Source of the DNA: Ruminococcus hominis | GTDB lineage: Bacteria > Bacillota > Clostridia > Lachnospirales > Lachnospiraceae | DNA: 64,000 bases | Assembly (NCBI RefSeq): GCF_014287355.1 | Contig: NZ_JACOPE010000001.1 | Location: forward strand, 806,001 to 870,000 | Direction of reading: 5' to 3' | Shown: positions 34,513 to 43,909 of the stretch, piece after piece | Position numbering within the stretch: position 1 is the first letter of the stretch | Layout: every line of letters begins with the position of its first letter | The notes under the pieces: model-generated | Told to the model about the DNA's origin: nothing | The model's database searches: none | Seen by the model: only the letters and a program-made list of their open reading frames with translations | Position numbers and translations under genes: made by a program

Positions 34513-37047
34513 ATGAAAGCAGTAAATTTAAGAACAGAACATTTAGTAGATCCAATCGGAATTGATATCCGGACGCCATATCTTTCCTGGAACTGTGAAG
34601 AGGGAAAAAAGCAGACAGCTTATGAGATTGAGGCAGTATCTGATGGAAAAGTGGTTTGGAACAGTGGGAAAAAAGAGTCAGATGAGATGCATACTACATT
34701 CGGGAAAGAAGCAGAAAGCAGACAGAACATTTCCTGGAAAGTACGTCTTTGGGACGAAAACGGAAAAGAAGGAGAATGGAGTAAGGAAGGAGTCTTTGAG
34801 CTGGGAATTCTTGAAAAAAATCAGTTTGTGGCAAAATGGATCAATCCGGAACTGGTCTGTGATCCGAAAGTGCACAAGCCGGCAAGCTGTCTGAAAACTT
34901 CATTTTTCCTTGAAAAAGCAGGTAGAGCAAGACTTTACATTACTTGTCATGGGTTATATGAAGCTTCAATCAATGGAAAAAGAGTAGGAAATTTTGTGCT
35001 GGCACCGGGTACCTATACTTATGATAAAAAGTTGGCATATCAGACTTACGATGTATCTGGACTGGTACACGAAGGAGAAAACGAAGTGCAGGTGATTCTG
35101 GGAGATGGCTGGTACCGTAGTTGTTCAGGTGTTGATGGAGACAGAAATCTGTATGGAGAAGATATTGCACTTTATTTCCAGCTCGAAGTTGACGGAAAGC
35201 CAGTATGTATCTCGGATGAGAGCTGGAAGGCTTCTCAGTCTGGACCAATCCGGGAAAATGATATGCAGCAGGGAGAAGTAATCGACGCCACGATGGAAGA
35301 GCCAGATGATTATCATGAAGTGAAAGTGGAAGACTTTGGCGTGGAAAATTTTGTATGTTCAAACTGCGTACCAATCGTAGAGTGTGAGCATTTTGAAGGA
35401 AAGATTATAAAAACACCAAATGGTGAAATCGTGATTGATTATGGACAGAATCTTGCGGGTTATATTGAATTTACAGTAAATGCCCATGCAGGTGATAAAA
35501 TTGTCCTGACACACGGAGAAACTTTAGATGAAAATGGAAATTTCACGACAGAAAATTTTCAGGATAGAAAACGTCATAAAGAAGGTGGAACAAAACAGCA
35601 GGTTGTTTATACTTGTAAAGAAGGAGAAAATCATTACAAATCCAAATTTACAATATGGGGATTCCGTTATGCACTGGTTGAAACAGAGATTAATTTGTCC
35701 GATGCCAAATTCACTTCCATTGCGGTATATTCAAAGATGGAACAGCTTGGAACATTTACCTGTTCCAATGAAGATGTCAATCAGTTAGTTAAGAACAGTA
35801 TCTGGAGTCAGAAGTCTAATTTCTGTGATGCACCGACAGACTGTCCAACAAGAGAGCGCGCAGCCTGGACAGGAGACATGGGTGTATTTGCGGATACAGG
35901 AATTTATCTTGAAGACTGTTATCCGGTAATCCGTAAATGGCTGGATGAATGTAGAATTAACCAGTATGAGGATGGAAAGGTAGCGAATATTGCACCGAAG
36001 AATAATAATCCAAGTTTCTTTTCAAAATTGTTGGCTGGTTCTGTCGGATGGGGAGATGCATGTATTATTGTTCCGTATGTCCTTTATAAGAGATATCAGG
36101 ATAAGAGAATTCTTGAAGAAAACTATGAGATGATGCAAAAGTGGTATCACTTTCTTGAAGAACGTGCAAAGCAGAAGCCGAAGAATCCAATGAAGCTGTT
36201 AAAGAGAAATCCATACCGCAGATACACGATCGAGACAGGAATTGATTATGGTGAGTGGTGCGAGCCGGATGTGGAAAGTACGAATGCAATGCGTACTCCA
36301 CAGGGAAAAGTGGCAACTGCGTATTTCGCAAAATCTGGAGAAATGCTTTCAGAGATTGCATCTATTCTTGGAAAAGAGGAAGATGCTTCCGCATATAGAA
36401 AAACAGCGCAAATGGCAAAGAAAGCATTCCGGCATATTGCTCTGAAGGATGGAAAAATCAGTTCTGACAGACAAGCAGAATATGTACGTGCAATCTCTTT
36501 TAACCTTCTGACAGAAGAAGAGAAAAAGCAGGCAGCAGAGGAACTGAATGCACTGGTAGTAAAAAATGATTATCATTTGAATACCGGATTCTTATCAACA
36601 CCATCCCTTTGTCCGGTATTGGCGCAGTATGGATATATAGAAACAGCGTACAGACTGCTTTTGCAGGACACGAAGCCTGGCTGGTTATATGCAGTGAAAA
36701 AGGGGGCTACGACAATCTGGGAAACCTGGGACGGAATCAATGAAAAAGGAGAAGTGAAGGAATCATTGAACCATTATTCTTACGGTGCTGTGACTGGCTG
36801 GCTTTTCTCCGGAGTTTGTGGGATTTCTCTAAATGAAGGAAAAATCAGTATAACACCACAGCCGAATCCACAACTGGGATATGCAAAAGCAAGTTATCAA
36901 TCACCAGTGGGAAGAATTGTCAGTGGATGGAAATATGAGAATGATAAACCAATATATGAAATTGAGATTCCGTCCAATACAGAGGCAGAAGTTACACTGC
37001 CGGATGGAAGAAAAAGAATCTTGACAGCAGGAAGCTATAAACTGTGA
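34513..37047 (+). CDS. GH78 alpha-L-rhamnosidase (first copy)
   Basis: The 844-residue enzyme has the Bac_rhamnosid domain order: N-terminal beta domains, an (alpha/alpha)6 catalytic barrel and a C-terminal beta domain. The catalytic-region motif TDCPTRERAAWTGD places D443, E448 and D455 with the spacing known for GH78; the candidate second carboxylate is E737 in TTIWET. No signal peptide. It removes terminal alpha-L-rhamnose from glycans or plant glycosides. It is co-directional with the GH43 gene and followed 53 bp later by a two-component system. Confidence 0.94.
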   Translation: MKAVNLRTEHLVDPIGIDIRTPYLSWNCEEGKKQTAYEIEAVSDGKVVWNSGKKESDEMHTTFGKEAESRQNISWKVRLWDENGKEGEWSKEGVFELGILEKNQFVAKWINPELVCDPKVHKPASCLKTSFFLEKAGRARLYITCHGLYEASINGKRVGNFVLAPGTYTYDKKLAYQTYDVSGLVHEGENEVQVILGDGWYRSCSGVDGDRNLYGEDIALYFQLEVDGKPVCISDESWKASQSGPIRENDMQQGEVIDATMEEPDDYHEVKVEDFGVENFVCSNCVPIVECEHFEGKIIKTPNGEIVIDYGQNLAGYIEFTVNAHAGDKIVLTHGETLDENGNFTTENFQDRKRHKEGGTKQQVVYTCKEGENHYKSKFTIWGFRYALVETEINLSDAKFTSIAVYSKMEQLGTFTCSNEDVNQLVKNSIWSQKSNFCDAPTDCPTRERAAWTGDMGVFADTGIYLEDCYPVIRKWLDECRINQYEDGKVANIAPKNNNPSFFSKLLAGSVGWGDACIIVPYVLYKRYQDKRILEENYEMMQKWYHFLEERAKQKPKNPMKLLKRNPYRRYTIETGIDYGEWCEPDVESTNAMRTPQGKVATAYFAKSGEMLSEIASILGKEEDASAYRKTAQMAKKAFRHIALKDGKISSDRQAEYVRAISFNLLTEEEKKQAAEELNALVVKNDYHLNTGFLSTPSLCPVLAQYGYIETAYRLLLQDTKPGWLYAVKKGATTIWETWDGINEKGEVKESLNHYSYGAVTGWLFSGVCGISLNEGKISITPQPNPQLGYAKASYQSPVGRIVSGWKYENDKPIYEIEIPSNTEAEVTLPDGRKRILTAGSYKL

Positions 37048-37100
37048 TGAACAGAAATTCCAGTTCTGCAGGCTACATTTTTAATAAGGGGTTAGGAATT

Positions 37101-37778
37101 ATGATTACCGTGTTAGTGATTGAAGATGATTACAGTACAAGGTTGGTTACAAAATTACATTTGAAAAATGAATACAATGTAGTGGAGGCATCCAATGGAG
37201 TAGAAGCACTGGAGAAGCTGGAACATCAGAAAGCAGATCTGGTCATTGCAGATGTGATGATGCCGAAGATGGACGGATATGAATTTGTAAAACAATTTCG
37301 GCTGATGAATAAAACAACTCCGATTCTCATGCTGACAGCAAAAAAAGAATGGGAAGATAAGAAGAATGGATTCGCAATCGGTATTGATGATTATATGACA
37401 AAACCTGTGCATTACGAAGAACTTCAGTGGAGAGTACGTGCACTTCTGAGAAGATCACAGATTCATCTGGAAAAGAAAATTACAATTGGCGATTTGATAA
37501 TAAGCGAAGATGACAATACAGTAAGCTGTGGGGAAGAACGTATCACACTTCCCAAAAAAGAATTTGATTTGTTATTTAAACTTCTGTCCTATCCGAAGAA
37601 AGTATTTACTACAACACAATTGCTGGATGACATTTGGGGATATGAAACAGATTCTGATGAAACAACTGTAAGAACGCATATCAACCGTCTGCGGAAGCGG
37701 TTTGCTTCTTATCAGGAATTTGAAATTGTTACAGTACGTGGACTTGGGTATCGAGGAGAAATAAGATATGGTAAGTGA
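37101..37778 (+). CDS. OmpR-family response regulator
   Basis: The 225-residue regulator has a receiver domain with phospho-acceptor D51 (ADVMMPKMDG), conserved TKPVHYEEL lysine, and a C-terminal winged helix (DNA-binding, with DIWGYETDSDETTVRTHINRLR-type signature, residues ~130-225). ATG at 37101 gives the standard ITVLVIEDD start; the longer frame from 37044 overlaps the rhamnosidase stop. It overlaps the histidine kinase gene by 11 bp, so they form one unit. Confidence 0.93.
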   Translation: MITVLVIEDDYSTRLVTKLHLKNEYNVVEASNGVEALEKLEHQKADLVIADVMMPKMDGYEFVKQFRLMNKTTPILMLTAKKEWEDKKNGFAIGIDDYMTKPVHYEELQWRVRALLRRSQIHLEKKITIGDLIISEDDNTVSCGEERITLPKKEFDLLFKLLSYPKKVFTTTQLLDDIWGYETDSDETTVRTHINRLRKRFASYQEFEIVTVRGLGYRGEIRYGK

Positions 37779-38793
37779 AGGAAGAAGGCGGATCGGTACA
37801 ATTCGCTGGGCTGTCGGACTGGGGATTATCATCAATGTTTTTGCAGTTGCATCCTATCTGGTCATGGTAGCTATACGTTATTATTATTTTGATATAAAAA
37901 GTGACAATTTTTTAGTATGGAGCGTTGCAATCTATCAGACCATGGGAAATCTGTGTGGCGTTGTTCTTGCTGTTGTTTCTGCTATGTTGTATCGGAGAAT
38001 GGAAAAACTGATCAATGGACTGGATGAGGTCGCAAAAGGAAATCTGGATGTAGAATTATCATTAAAGTATTCAGGTGAGTATAAAGCAATTTACGAAAAC
38101 TTTAATCGCATGGTAAAAGAACTGAAAAATGCAGATGAGCAGCAGAAGCAGTTTATGAAAGATTTTTCCCATGAATTTAAGACACCGATTAACTCTGTAA
38201 AAGGAATGGCAGAATATTTGGCAGTAAATGAGCTCCCAAAAAAAGAGGAAAAAGAATATCTGAATATTATGGCAAAAGAAGCAGGGCGTTTATCCCAATT
38301 ATCCCAGAATACCCTGTTACTTTCCAAACTTGAAAATATGGAGCTAATTCAGAAGAAAGAAAAATATCGGCTGGATTCCCAGATAAGGAATTGTGCAATT
38401 CTGCAGTTGCCGGCTTTTGAAACAAAATACATCAGTCTGGAAGTGAATCTTCCAGAGATATGGTATTTCGGAAACGAAGAGTTACTGGATGAAGTCTGGA
38501 CGAATCTGCTAGACAATGCCAGAAAGTATTCATCGGAACATACAACGGTATTTATTAATGGAAGAAAGACAGAAGAAGGCATCTGGATTGAAGTAAAAGA
38601 TGAGGGACAGGGAATGGATGATGATATAGTGAGTCATATTTTTGAACGTTATTATCAGGGGGATGACTCGCATGAAACATCGGGCTTTGGACTTGGATTG
38701 TCCATTGTAAAAAGAATTGTCGAATTGTCAGGCGGTTCTATACGTGTGGAGAGCAGAGCAGGAAAAGGAACATCATTTTTTGTATATTTATAA
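37768..38793 (+). CDS. Sensor histidine kinase
   Basis: The 341-residue kinase has two N-terminal membrane helices (residues ~12-33 and ~52-72) with a very short external loop, a HAMP-like linker, HisKA with H135 (FSHEFKTP), and HATPase_c with N box LLDNARKY, DEGQGM and GFGLGLSI. The short outer loop suggests intramembrane or cell-envelope sensing rather than direct sugar binding. It overlaps the response regulator gene. It may respond to envelope stress and be only a neighbour of the glycan genes, or it may control them. Confidence 0.92.
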   Translation: MVSEGRRRIGTIRWAVGLGIIINVFAVASYLVMVAIRYYYFDIKSDNFLVWSVAIYQTMGNLCGVVLAVVSAMLYRRMEKLINGLDEVAKGNLDVELSLKYSGEYKAIYENFNRMVKELKNADEQQKQFMKDFSHEFKTPINSVKGMAEYLAVNELPKKEEKEYLNIMAKEAGRLSQLSQNTLLLSKLENMELIQKKEKYRLDSQIRNCAILQLPAFETKYISLEVNLPEIWYFGNEELLDEVWTNLLDNARKYSSEHTTVFINGRKTEEGIWIEVKDEGQGMDDDIVSHIFERYYQGDDSHETSGFGLGLSIVKRIVELSGGSIRVESRAGKGTSFFVYL

Positions 38794-38907
38794 GCAAAAG
38801 TTTATGTTGAGTTTATATACATCTCTTATTCTATTATCAGAAAACAGGTGATGGATTACAGAAACAAAAAGCAGTAATCCACAGAATAAAGGAAGGAAAG
38901 AAGAAAG

Positions 38908-39672
38908 ATGGATTTTTCAAGTGTAAATGGAAAAGTAGCAATTGTTACAGGAGCGGGCAGCGGAATTGGGGAGGCAGTTGCAAAGATTTTCGGAGAAAAT
39001 AGAATGAAAGTAGTCTGTGCAGATATAAATATAGAACAGGGACAGGCAGTAGCAGATAAAATCTGTGCGAATGGTGGAGATGCAATATTTGTACAGACGG
39101 ACTGCAGTGAGAACAGTCAGGTTAGAAATTTGATTGATAGAACAGTAGAGCATTATGGAAAGCTGGATGGAATTGTGAATAATGCAGGAATCGGGCAAGG
39201 AGGCCGTCCATTGCATGAATATGAGATGGAAGAGTATGACAAAATCTTTGAACTCAATAGTAAAGGTGTATTCGCCGGAATGAAATATGCGGCAGAAGCA
39301 ATCTTTAAATCCCACAGTCAGGGTGGATTTCTAATCAATGTGGCATCCATTGCAGGTCTTATCCCACAGCGAGGACAGGCTCTTTATACAGCAACAAAGC
39401 ATGGAGTTGTTGGCATGACGAAAGCAGCAGCACTCGACTATGCCCCATATGGAATTACTGTAAATGCAATCTGTCCTGGATATACGAAGACGTCTATCTT
39501 TGGAAATGCTCCGGAGCAGGCAATGGCATTTTTTGCAAAGGACTGTCCGGCAGGACGGATTGGAAACCCAGAAGAATGTGGATATCTGGCACTTTTCCTT
39601 GCAAGTGATTTGTCACGTTATATCACAGGAGCAGCCATTCCTGTAGACGGAGCATTATCGCAGGTCACATGA
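38908..39672 (+). CDS. SDR-family NAD(P)-dependent oxidoreductase
   Basis: The 254-residue classical short-chain dehydrogenase shows the cofactor motif TGAGSGIGEA (residues ~12-21), NNAGIGQGG, the catalytic serine region INVASIAG, and Y160-x3-K164. The acidic residue after beta-2 (CADINIEQ, aspartate) favours NAD. A GGAAGG site precedes the ATG. It lies between the two-component system and a convergent sugar-isomerase-like gene. The substrate is probably a sugar or sugar acid, but this is not shown. Confidence 0.88.
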   Translation: MDFSSVNGKVAIVTGAGSGIGEAVAKIFGENRMKVVCADINIEQGQAVADKICANGGDAIFVQTDCSENSQVRNLIDRTVEHYGKLDGIVNNAGIGQGGRPLHEYEMEEYDKIFELNSKGVFAGMKYAAEAIFKSHSQGGFLINVASIAGLIPQRGQALYTATKHGVVGMTKAAALDYAPYGITVNAICPGYTKTSIFGNAPEQAMAFFAKDCPAGRIGNPEECGYLALFLASDLSRYITGAAIPVDGALSQVT

Positions 39673-39721
39673 ATGTATCAACATGGAAACATCCTGAGAT
39701 TCGTGAGTAATAAAAGAAAAG

Positions 39722-39764
39722 AAGCCGGTGCGTTCAACGTAAAAAACGTTTGAAGCACCAGCTT
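39722..39764. terminator. Bidirectional terminator between convergent genes
   Basis: An imperfect stem (39722-39740 with 39747-39764; AAGCCGGTGC and GCACCAGCTT at the base) with A residues on the left and a T-run on the right separates the SDR gene from the minus-strand TIM-barrel gene. Confidence 0.7.
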
Positions 39765-39772
39765 TTTTTATA

Positions 39773-40633
39773 TTAGGAAAGTCCTTGTATTTCACGGTTC
39801 ATAAATTCAGAACTGACTTCCAAAGATCTTAAAGGAGATTTATCAATCCAGTTTTTATGACTCTCAAGAATAATGGCATCCACATTTACACGCAACGCCT
39901 GTGTTACAAGCTCTTTCAAATTCATATTACCATAGCCAAGTTCCATACTGTCAGATTTTAAAATTGGTGTCATGGATGCTCCTTCCAGTCTCGTTCCACG
40001 ATCATTAATATGGTATAATTTCATGCGGCTGCCTAATTTTTTCATAAGTGAAATGGCAGATATGCCGGCTTCTGTAGGCCAGTAGGAATCAAACTCGAAT
40101 CCGACCAGATCGGGATCTGTATTTTCGAACAGAAGGTCATAGGCTGTTTTCTCAGACTCCACTTTACGAAATTCACAGTTATGATTGTGATAAAGCAGGT
40201 GGATTCCAGATTGTTTAAGCGTTTTACCGGCTTCATTTAAATCACGCGCAAGTTTTAATACAGTGTTTTTGTCTGAATAATCAAAGCGGTACATTCCTGT
40301 GATAACAACTTTGTCAGTACCGAAATTTTTTGCTTCGGTAATCACAGTGTCAGATTCACGCTGAATAGTTCCAAGATCTTCATGGACACTGACAACCTGA
40401 AGCCCTGCTTGTTTTACAAGGGAAGCCCAGTCGTAATTGCCACCTTTTCCGACAGGCATTCCGGCCATCTTTGTCATTATACGAACCAGAAATGAAGTGG
40501 GCCGGATCATAAATCCGTTCAACTCAATCCCATCATAGCCGGCTTTTTTTATTCGGTTTAATGTTTCTAGTGTTTCTTTTTCGTTTTTTGTCACGCTTCC
40601 AAGCATAATCTGTTGTACTGCTCTTATTGCCAT
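39773..40633 (-). CDS. Sugar phosphate isomerase/epimerase-like TIM-barrel protein
   Basis: The 286-residue protein belongs to the xylose-isomerase-like (AP_endonuc_2) superfamily. Metal-ligand style motifs are visible: VHEDLG, LLYHNHNCEF, GFEFDSYWP, LYHINDRG and ILESHKNW. A GGAAAGAAGGA site precedes the ATG on the complement. It is divergent from the GH1 gene across 247 bp. Known activities range from sugar epimerisation to 3-keto-sugar and C-glycoside chemistry, so the reaction cannot be fixed from sequence. Confidence 0.85.
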   Translation of the reverse strand: MAIRAVQQIMLGSVTKNEKETLETLNRIKKAGYDGIELNGFMIRPTSFLVRIMTKMAGMPVGKGGNYDWASLVKQAGLQVVSVHEDLGTIQRESDTVITEAKNFGTDKVVITGMYRFDYSDKNTVLKLARDLNEAGKTLKQSGIHLLYHNHNCEFRKVESEKTAYDLLFENTDPDLVGFEFDSYWPTEAGISAISLMKKLGSRMKLYHINDRGTRLEGASMTPILKSDSMELGYGNMNLKELVTQALRVNVDAIILESHKNWIDKSPLRSLEVSSEFMNREIQGLS

Positions 40634-40671
40634 CTTAATCCTTCTTTCCTATTTTTATTAAGAATACAACA

Positions 40672-40717
40672 AATTTTATAATTTTGTGTTCTTAATTTCG
40701 TGTAAATGTATTATAAT
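40672..40717. promoter_or_regulatory. Divergent promoter region with imperfect inverted repeat
   Basis: In the 247-bp gap between the TIM-barrel and GH1 genes, an imperfect inverted repeat with ATTAAGAA and TTCTTAAT ends occurs at about 40658-40695, and a TATAAT box at 40712-40717. The repeat is a candidate regulator site; no good -35 box was found, which would suit an activator-dependent promoter. Confidence 0.35.
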
Positions 40718-40880
40718 TCGTTATACAGACTGTATTAAACGAAAAAACGAACATCATCCTTAATTATTTAACACAAGAAGTAGAAAAAAGATTTATTATG
40801 AATATGAAAATTATACAGAATATACATTGTTGTCATTCATGCGACATGTGAAATAATAAAGAATTAAGGAGGATATTTAA

Positions 40881-42185
40881 ATGACACATTTTCCAAAAGA
40901 ATTTTTACTCGGGGCATCGACAGCAGCACACCAGGTAGAGGGAAACAACACAAATAGTGACTGCTGGGCAATGGAACATATGGAACATACAAGTTATGTA
41001 GAGCCTTCTCTGGATGCAGTGGATCATTACAATCGTTACGAAGAAGATATTAAATTAATGGCAGAGGCGGGATTGAATGCTTATCGTTTCTCACTGGAAT
41101 GGGCGAGGATTGAGCCGGAAGAAGGTGTTTTCAGCAAAGAGGCAGTTGAACATTACCGCAGCGTAATCAGATGTTGTAGAAAATATGGGGTAGAGCCGGT
41201 TGTTACATTGCATCATTTTTCAAGCCCGATATGGCTGATTAGTAAAGGTGGCTGGGAAGCAGAAACTACAATTGATGATTTTGCACGTTATACACGCTAT
41301 GTGATTGAAAAACTGGGAGATGAGATTAATTATATTTGCACAATCAACGAAGCAAATATGGGACTGCAGATTACAGCAATTGCCGAACGCTATAAACGCC
41401 AGATGATGGCACAGATGGCAAAAGCGCAGGAAACTGCCGGCAAAGATGATGCAGATGGTACAGTTCAGGTTGGTATTAATTTACAGAAAATGATGGAGGA
41501 GCAGAAGGAAGCAGCAGAAGAAAATAAAAAAGTATTTGGCGTAGAAAAAGTTGCCAATTTTACTTCAGTGCGTTCTGTGGAGAGTGATATTCTTGTCATG
41601 AAAGCACATCAGGCTGCAAAAGAAGTAATTAGAGAACTGGCACCGCAGATTCAGGTGGGACTTACTTTAAGTCTTCATGATATGCAGGCTGTCCAGGCAG
41701 GAGGAGAGCCTTTTGCTGAAGAAGAATGGGAAAATGAATTCACACATTATCTTCCATATATTCAGAATGATGATTTTCTTGGAGTACAGAATTATACCCG
41801 TTCTTTATTTGGACCGGAAGGTGGAATGCCTTCTCCGGAAGGAGCTGAACTTACCCAGATGAACTATGAAGTTTATCCGGAAGCACTTGAACATGTAATC
41901 CGCAAGGTTGCAGAGAATTTTAAAGGAACGCTGCTTGTGACAGAGAATGGAATTGCGACAGATGATGACAGCAGACGAGTTGCGTTTATCGAAAAAGCAC
42001 TTGAGGGTGTTCAAAACTGTATTCAGGATGGCATTCCGGTAAAAGGGTACTTCCATTGGAGTTTGCTGGATAATTTTGAGTGGCAGAAAGGATATTCTAT
42101 GACATTTGGTCTTATTGCAGTGGACCGTTCTACACAGACAAGAATACCGAAAAAGAGTCTTACATATCTTGGATCTTTCAGGTAG
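40881..42185 (+). CDS. Glycoside hydrolase family 1 (beta-glucosidase-like)
   Basis: The 434-residue TIM-barrel enzyme has GH1 hallmarks: FLLGASTAAHQVEG start, acid/base E157 (TINEAN) and nucleophile E355 (VTENGI), and HWSLLDNFEW. The usual TxNEP is TINEA here. It is a little short for GH1 (about 450-480). No signal peptide. It could act on beta-glucosides, galactosides, glucuronides or their 6-phosphates. AAGGAGG precedes the ATG. A small gene and an AraC regulator follow closely, forming one unit. Confidence 0.92.
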   Translation: MTHFPKEFLLGASTAAHQVEGNNTNSDCWAMEHMEHTSYVEPSLDAVDHYNRYEEDIKLMAEAGLNAYRFSLEWARIEPEEGVFSKEAVEHYRSVIRCCRKYGVEPVVTLHHFSSPIWLISKGGWEAETTIDDFARYTRYVIEKLGDEINYICTINEANMGLQITAIAERYKRQMMAQMAKAQETAGKDDADGTVQVGINLQKMMEEQKEAAEENKKVFGVEKVANFTSVRSVESDILVMKAHQAAKEVIRELAPQIQVGLTLSLHDMQAVQAGGEPFAEEEWENEFTHYLPYIQNDDFLGVQNYTRSLFGPEGGMPSPEGAELTQMNYEVYPEALEHVIRKVAENFKGTLLVTENGIATDDDSRRVAFIEKALEGVQNCIQDGIPVKGYFHWSLLDNFEWQKGYSMTFGLIAVDRSTQTRIPKKSLTYLGSFR

Positions 42186-42202
42186 ATAAGGGAGGGCATT
42201 TT

Positions 42203-42442
42203 ATGGAATATGTGTTTCCATTTAAAAATACAATTAATCTGAAAACATTTCTGGAAGATGTGACAAAGTGTGAACAGGAGGTGCTTTTTGAGTCGACAGA
42301 AGGAGATAAACTTGCATTGAAATCTTCTCTGAGCCGGTTTATCTTATATTCTGTCTGCAACCAGCCAGAATTATTGGAAGGTGCAGTTATACGCTGTAAT
42401 TGCGATAATGACAGAAAACTTCTTGCACCATATTTTGAATAA
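42203..42442 (+). CDS. Small protein with weak HPr-like pattern, unknown
   Basis: The 79-residue acidic protein lies between the GH1 and AraC genes with 17-19 bp gaps and a GGGAGGG site. The middle (LALKSSLSRFIL) and following segment faintly resemble the serine helix of HPr-type proteins, but there is no HPr active-site histidine. No signal peptide or membrane helix. The gene is well placed for translation; the family is not recognised and the HPr likeness may be chance. Confidence 0.65.
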   Translation: MEYVFPFKNTINLKTFLEDVTKCEQEVLFESTEGDKLALKSSLSRFILYSVCNQPELLEGAVIRCNCDNDRKLLAPYFE

Positions 42443-42461
42443 TACAAAGGAGGAAAGTAGT

Positions 42462-43667
42462 ATGGAGACAAAGGATAAGATTTCTTTTTTTCTGGAATTG
42501 ATTAATTGCAATTATGAACTGCATCATTGGAGCTTTGATCTGGATTTTAATCTGTTGGAAACAGATTGGGAGAATGCTTTGTTTTCCTGCGATTTCTTTG
42601 AGTTTGTGAATTTTAAAGACTTGCTCTTCCAACATTTGTCTGAAAAAAAATATGTTCCAGTTGTGCTGGAAACAGATGCCAGTCTTATGTGGATTGCCGG
42701 GTTTCAACTGGAAAATGGAAATCCGGTCAGAATCCACATAGTCGGTCCGGTTTTTTGTGGACAGAATGATCATCTGCTTCTCCAGAAAAAACTGGATTCT
42801 TATGAATTGTCTGTAAAACTGCGTATTGCAATACTGTCAATTTTTGAAAAAATTCCGACAGTCCCTTCTAATATTGTGATACAGTATGCAGTAATGCTTC
42901 ATTATTGTCTGAATCAACAGAGGATTGCAATGAATGAGGTCGTTTTTTTGTCAAACAATCCATCCGGACAAGAGAAAGTTGCTGTAAAAAGTACTTCTCA
43001 TGCCGGAATATGGGCGAATGAACAGCTTTTCTGCCAGATGCTGGCAGATGGAAATCTGAAGTACAAAGAAGTGCTTCAAAAATCATATACCTTAAGCCAT
43101 GGTGTAAAGGCGAATATTGGAGATGCACTCCGCAGCCACAAGAATAATTGTCTTGTTTTACTAACTTTATGTTCCAGATCATGTATTTATGGAGGGTTGT
43201 CTCCAGATATTGCGTATGATCTGAATGACTATTATGCCAAGAAAATTGAGTGCTGCAAATCAATGGCAGATACGAACAGATTATGTTCAGAGATGTTGGA
43301 TGATTATGTTAGTCGTGTACAGGAAATGAAGAATAATCCGTCTGTTTCTAATTTGATGAGAAATGCATGTGAATATATAAAGAATCATCTGACAGAAGAA
43401 ATTTCGATTGCAGATCTCGCAAATAATACAGGATATACAGAATATTATTTTTCACATAAGTTTAAAAAAGAAATTGGCAATAGTGTGAAGGAATATGTTC
43501 AGAAGAATAAGATTGAGAGGGCAAAAAGCCTTCTGTCCAGTACAGAAAAGACGATTCAGGGAATCAGTGATGAACTTGCATTTAGTACGAGAAGCTATTT
43601 CTATACCTGTTTCCAGAAAATGACAGGAATGTCTCCAACAGAATATCGGAAAATATACCGCAAATGA
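42462..43667 (+). CDS. AraC-family transcriptional regulator (401 aa)
   Basis: The C-terminal ~100 residues carry two AraC HTH motifs (EEISIADLANNTGYTEYYFSHKFKKEIG and TIQGISDELAFSTRSYFYTCFQKMTG, ending SPTEYRKIY). The first 290 residues are an unassigned sensory region. ATG at 42462 follows AAGGAGG. It is the last gene of the GH1 unit and precedes the GPH/uxu operon by 242 bp, so it is the natural candidate activator of that operon. Confidence 0.9.
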   Translation: METKDKISFFLELINCNYELHHWSFDLDFNLLETDWENALFSCDFFEFVNFKDLLFQHLSEKKYVPVVLETDASLMWIAGFQLENGNPVRIHIVGPVFCGQNDHLLLQKKLDSYELSVKLRIAILSIFEKIPTVPSNIVIQYAVMLHYCLNQQRIAMNEVVFLSNNPSGQEKVAVKSTSHAGIWANEQLFCQMLADGNLKYKEVLQKSYTLSHGVKANIGDALRSHKNNCLVLLTLCSRSCIYGGLSPDIAYDLNDYYAKKIECCKSMADTNRLCSEMLDDYVSRVQEMKNNPSVSNLMRNACEYIKNHLTEEISIADLANNTGYTEYYFSHKFKKEIGNSVKEYVQKNKIERAKSLLSSTEKTIQGISDELAFSTRSYFYTCFQKMTGMSPTEYRKIYRK

Positions 43668-43708
43668 AACAGCACATCATTAGGATGTGTCTGTTTCATT
43701 TGCTTTTT
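43662..43708 (+). terminator. Intrinsic terminator after the AraC gene
   Basis: AAATGAAACAG and CTGTTTCATTT form the base of a hairpin overlapping the stop codon, with an inner ACATC/GATGT stem and a T-run. The rest of the gap to 43909 holds two TTTGTGAA-type direct repeats at 43801-43816, possible activator sites. Confidence 0.8.
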
Positions 43709-43909
43709 CTATATTAGGAAAGTACCTTCAATGTTCAATTTTTTGGTAAAATGTTTTGAAATTCATACTATTATGAAATATGCATGAATTACAGAACATC
43801 TTTGTGAATTTGTGAACAGCATAATATACAAAATTATTCTATAGTAACATCATGAAGAAAACACATCAAAGAACGAATAGATGTATGGAGGACAAGGGAG
43901 AGAAAAATT

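Noticed and set aside
37044..37100. Extended response regulator starting at 37044
   Set aside because: Receiver domains start with ITVLVIEDD-like sequence, and the extension overlaps the rhamnosidase stop with no domain content.
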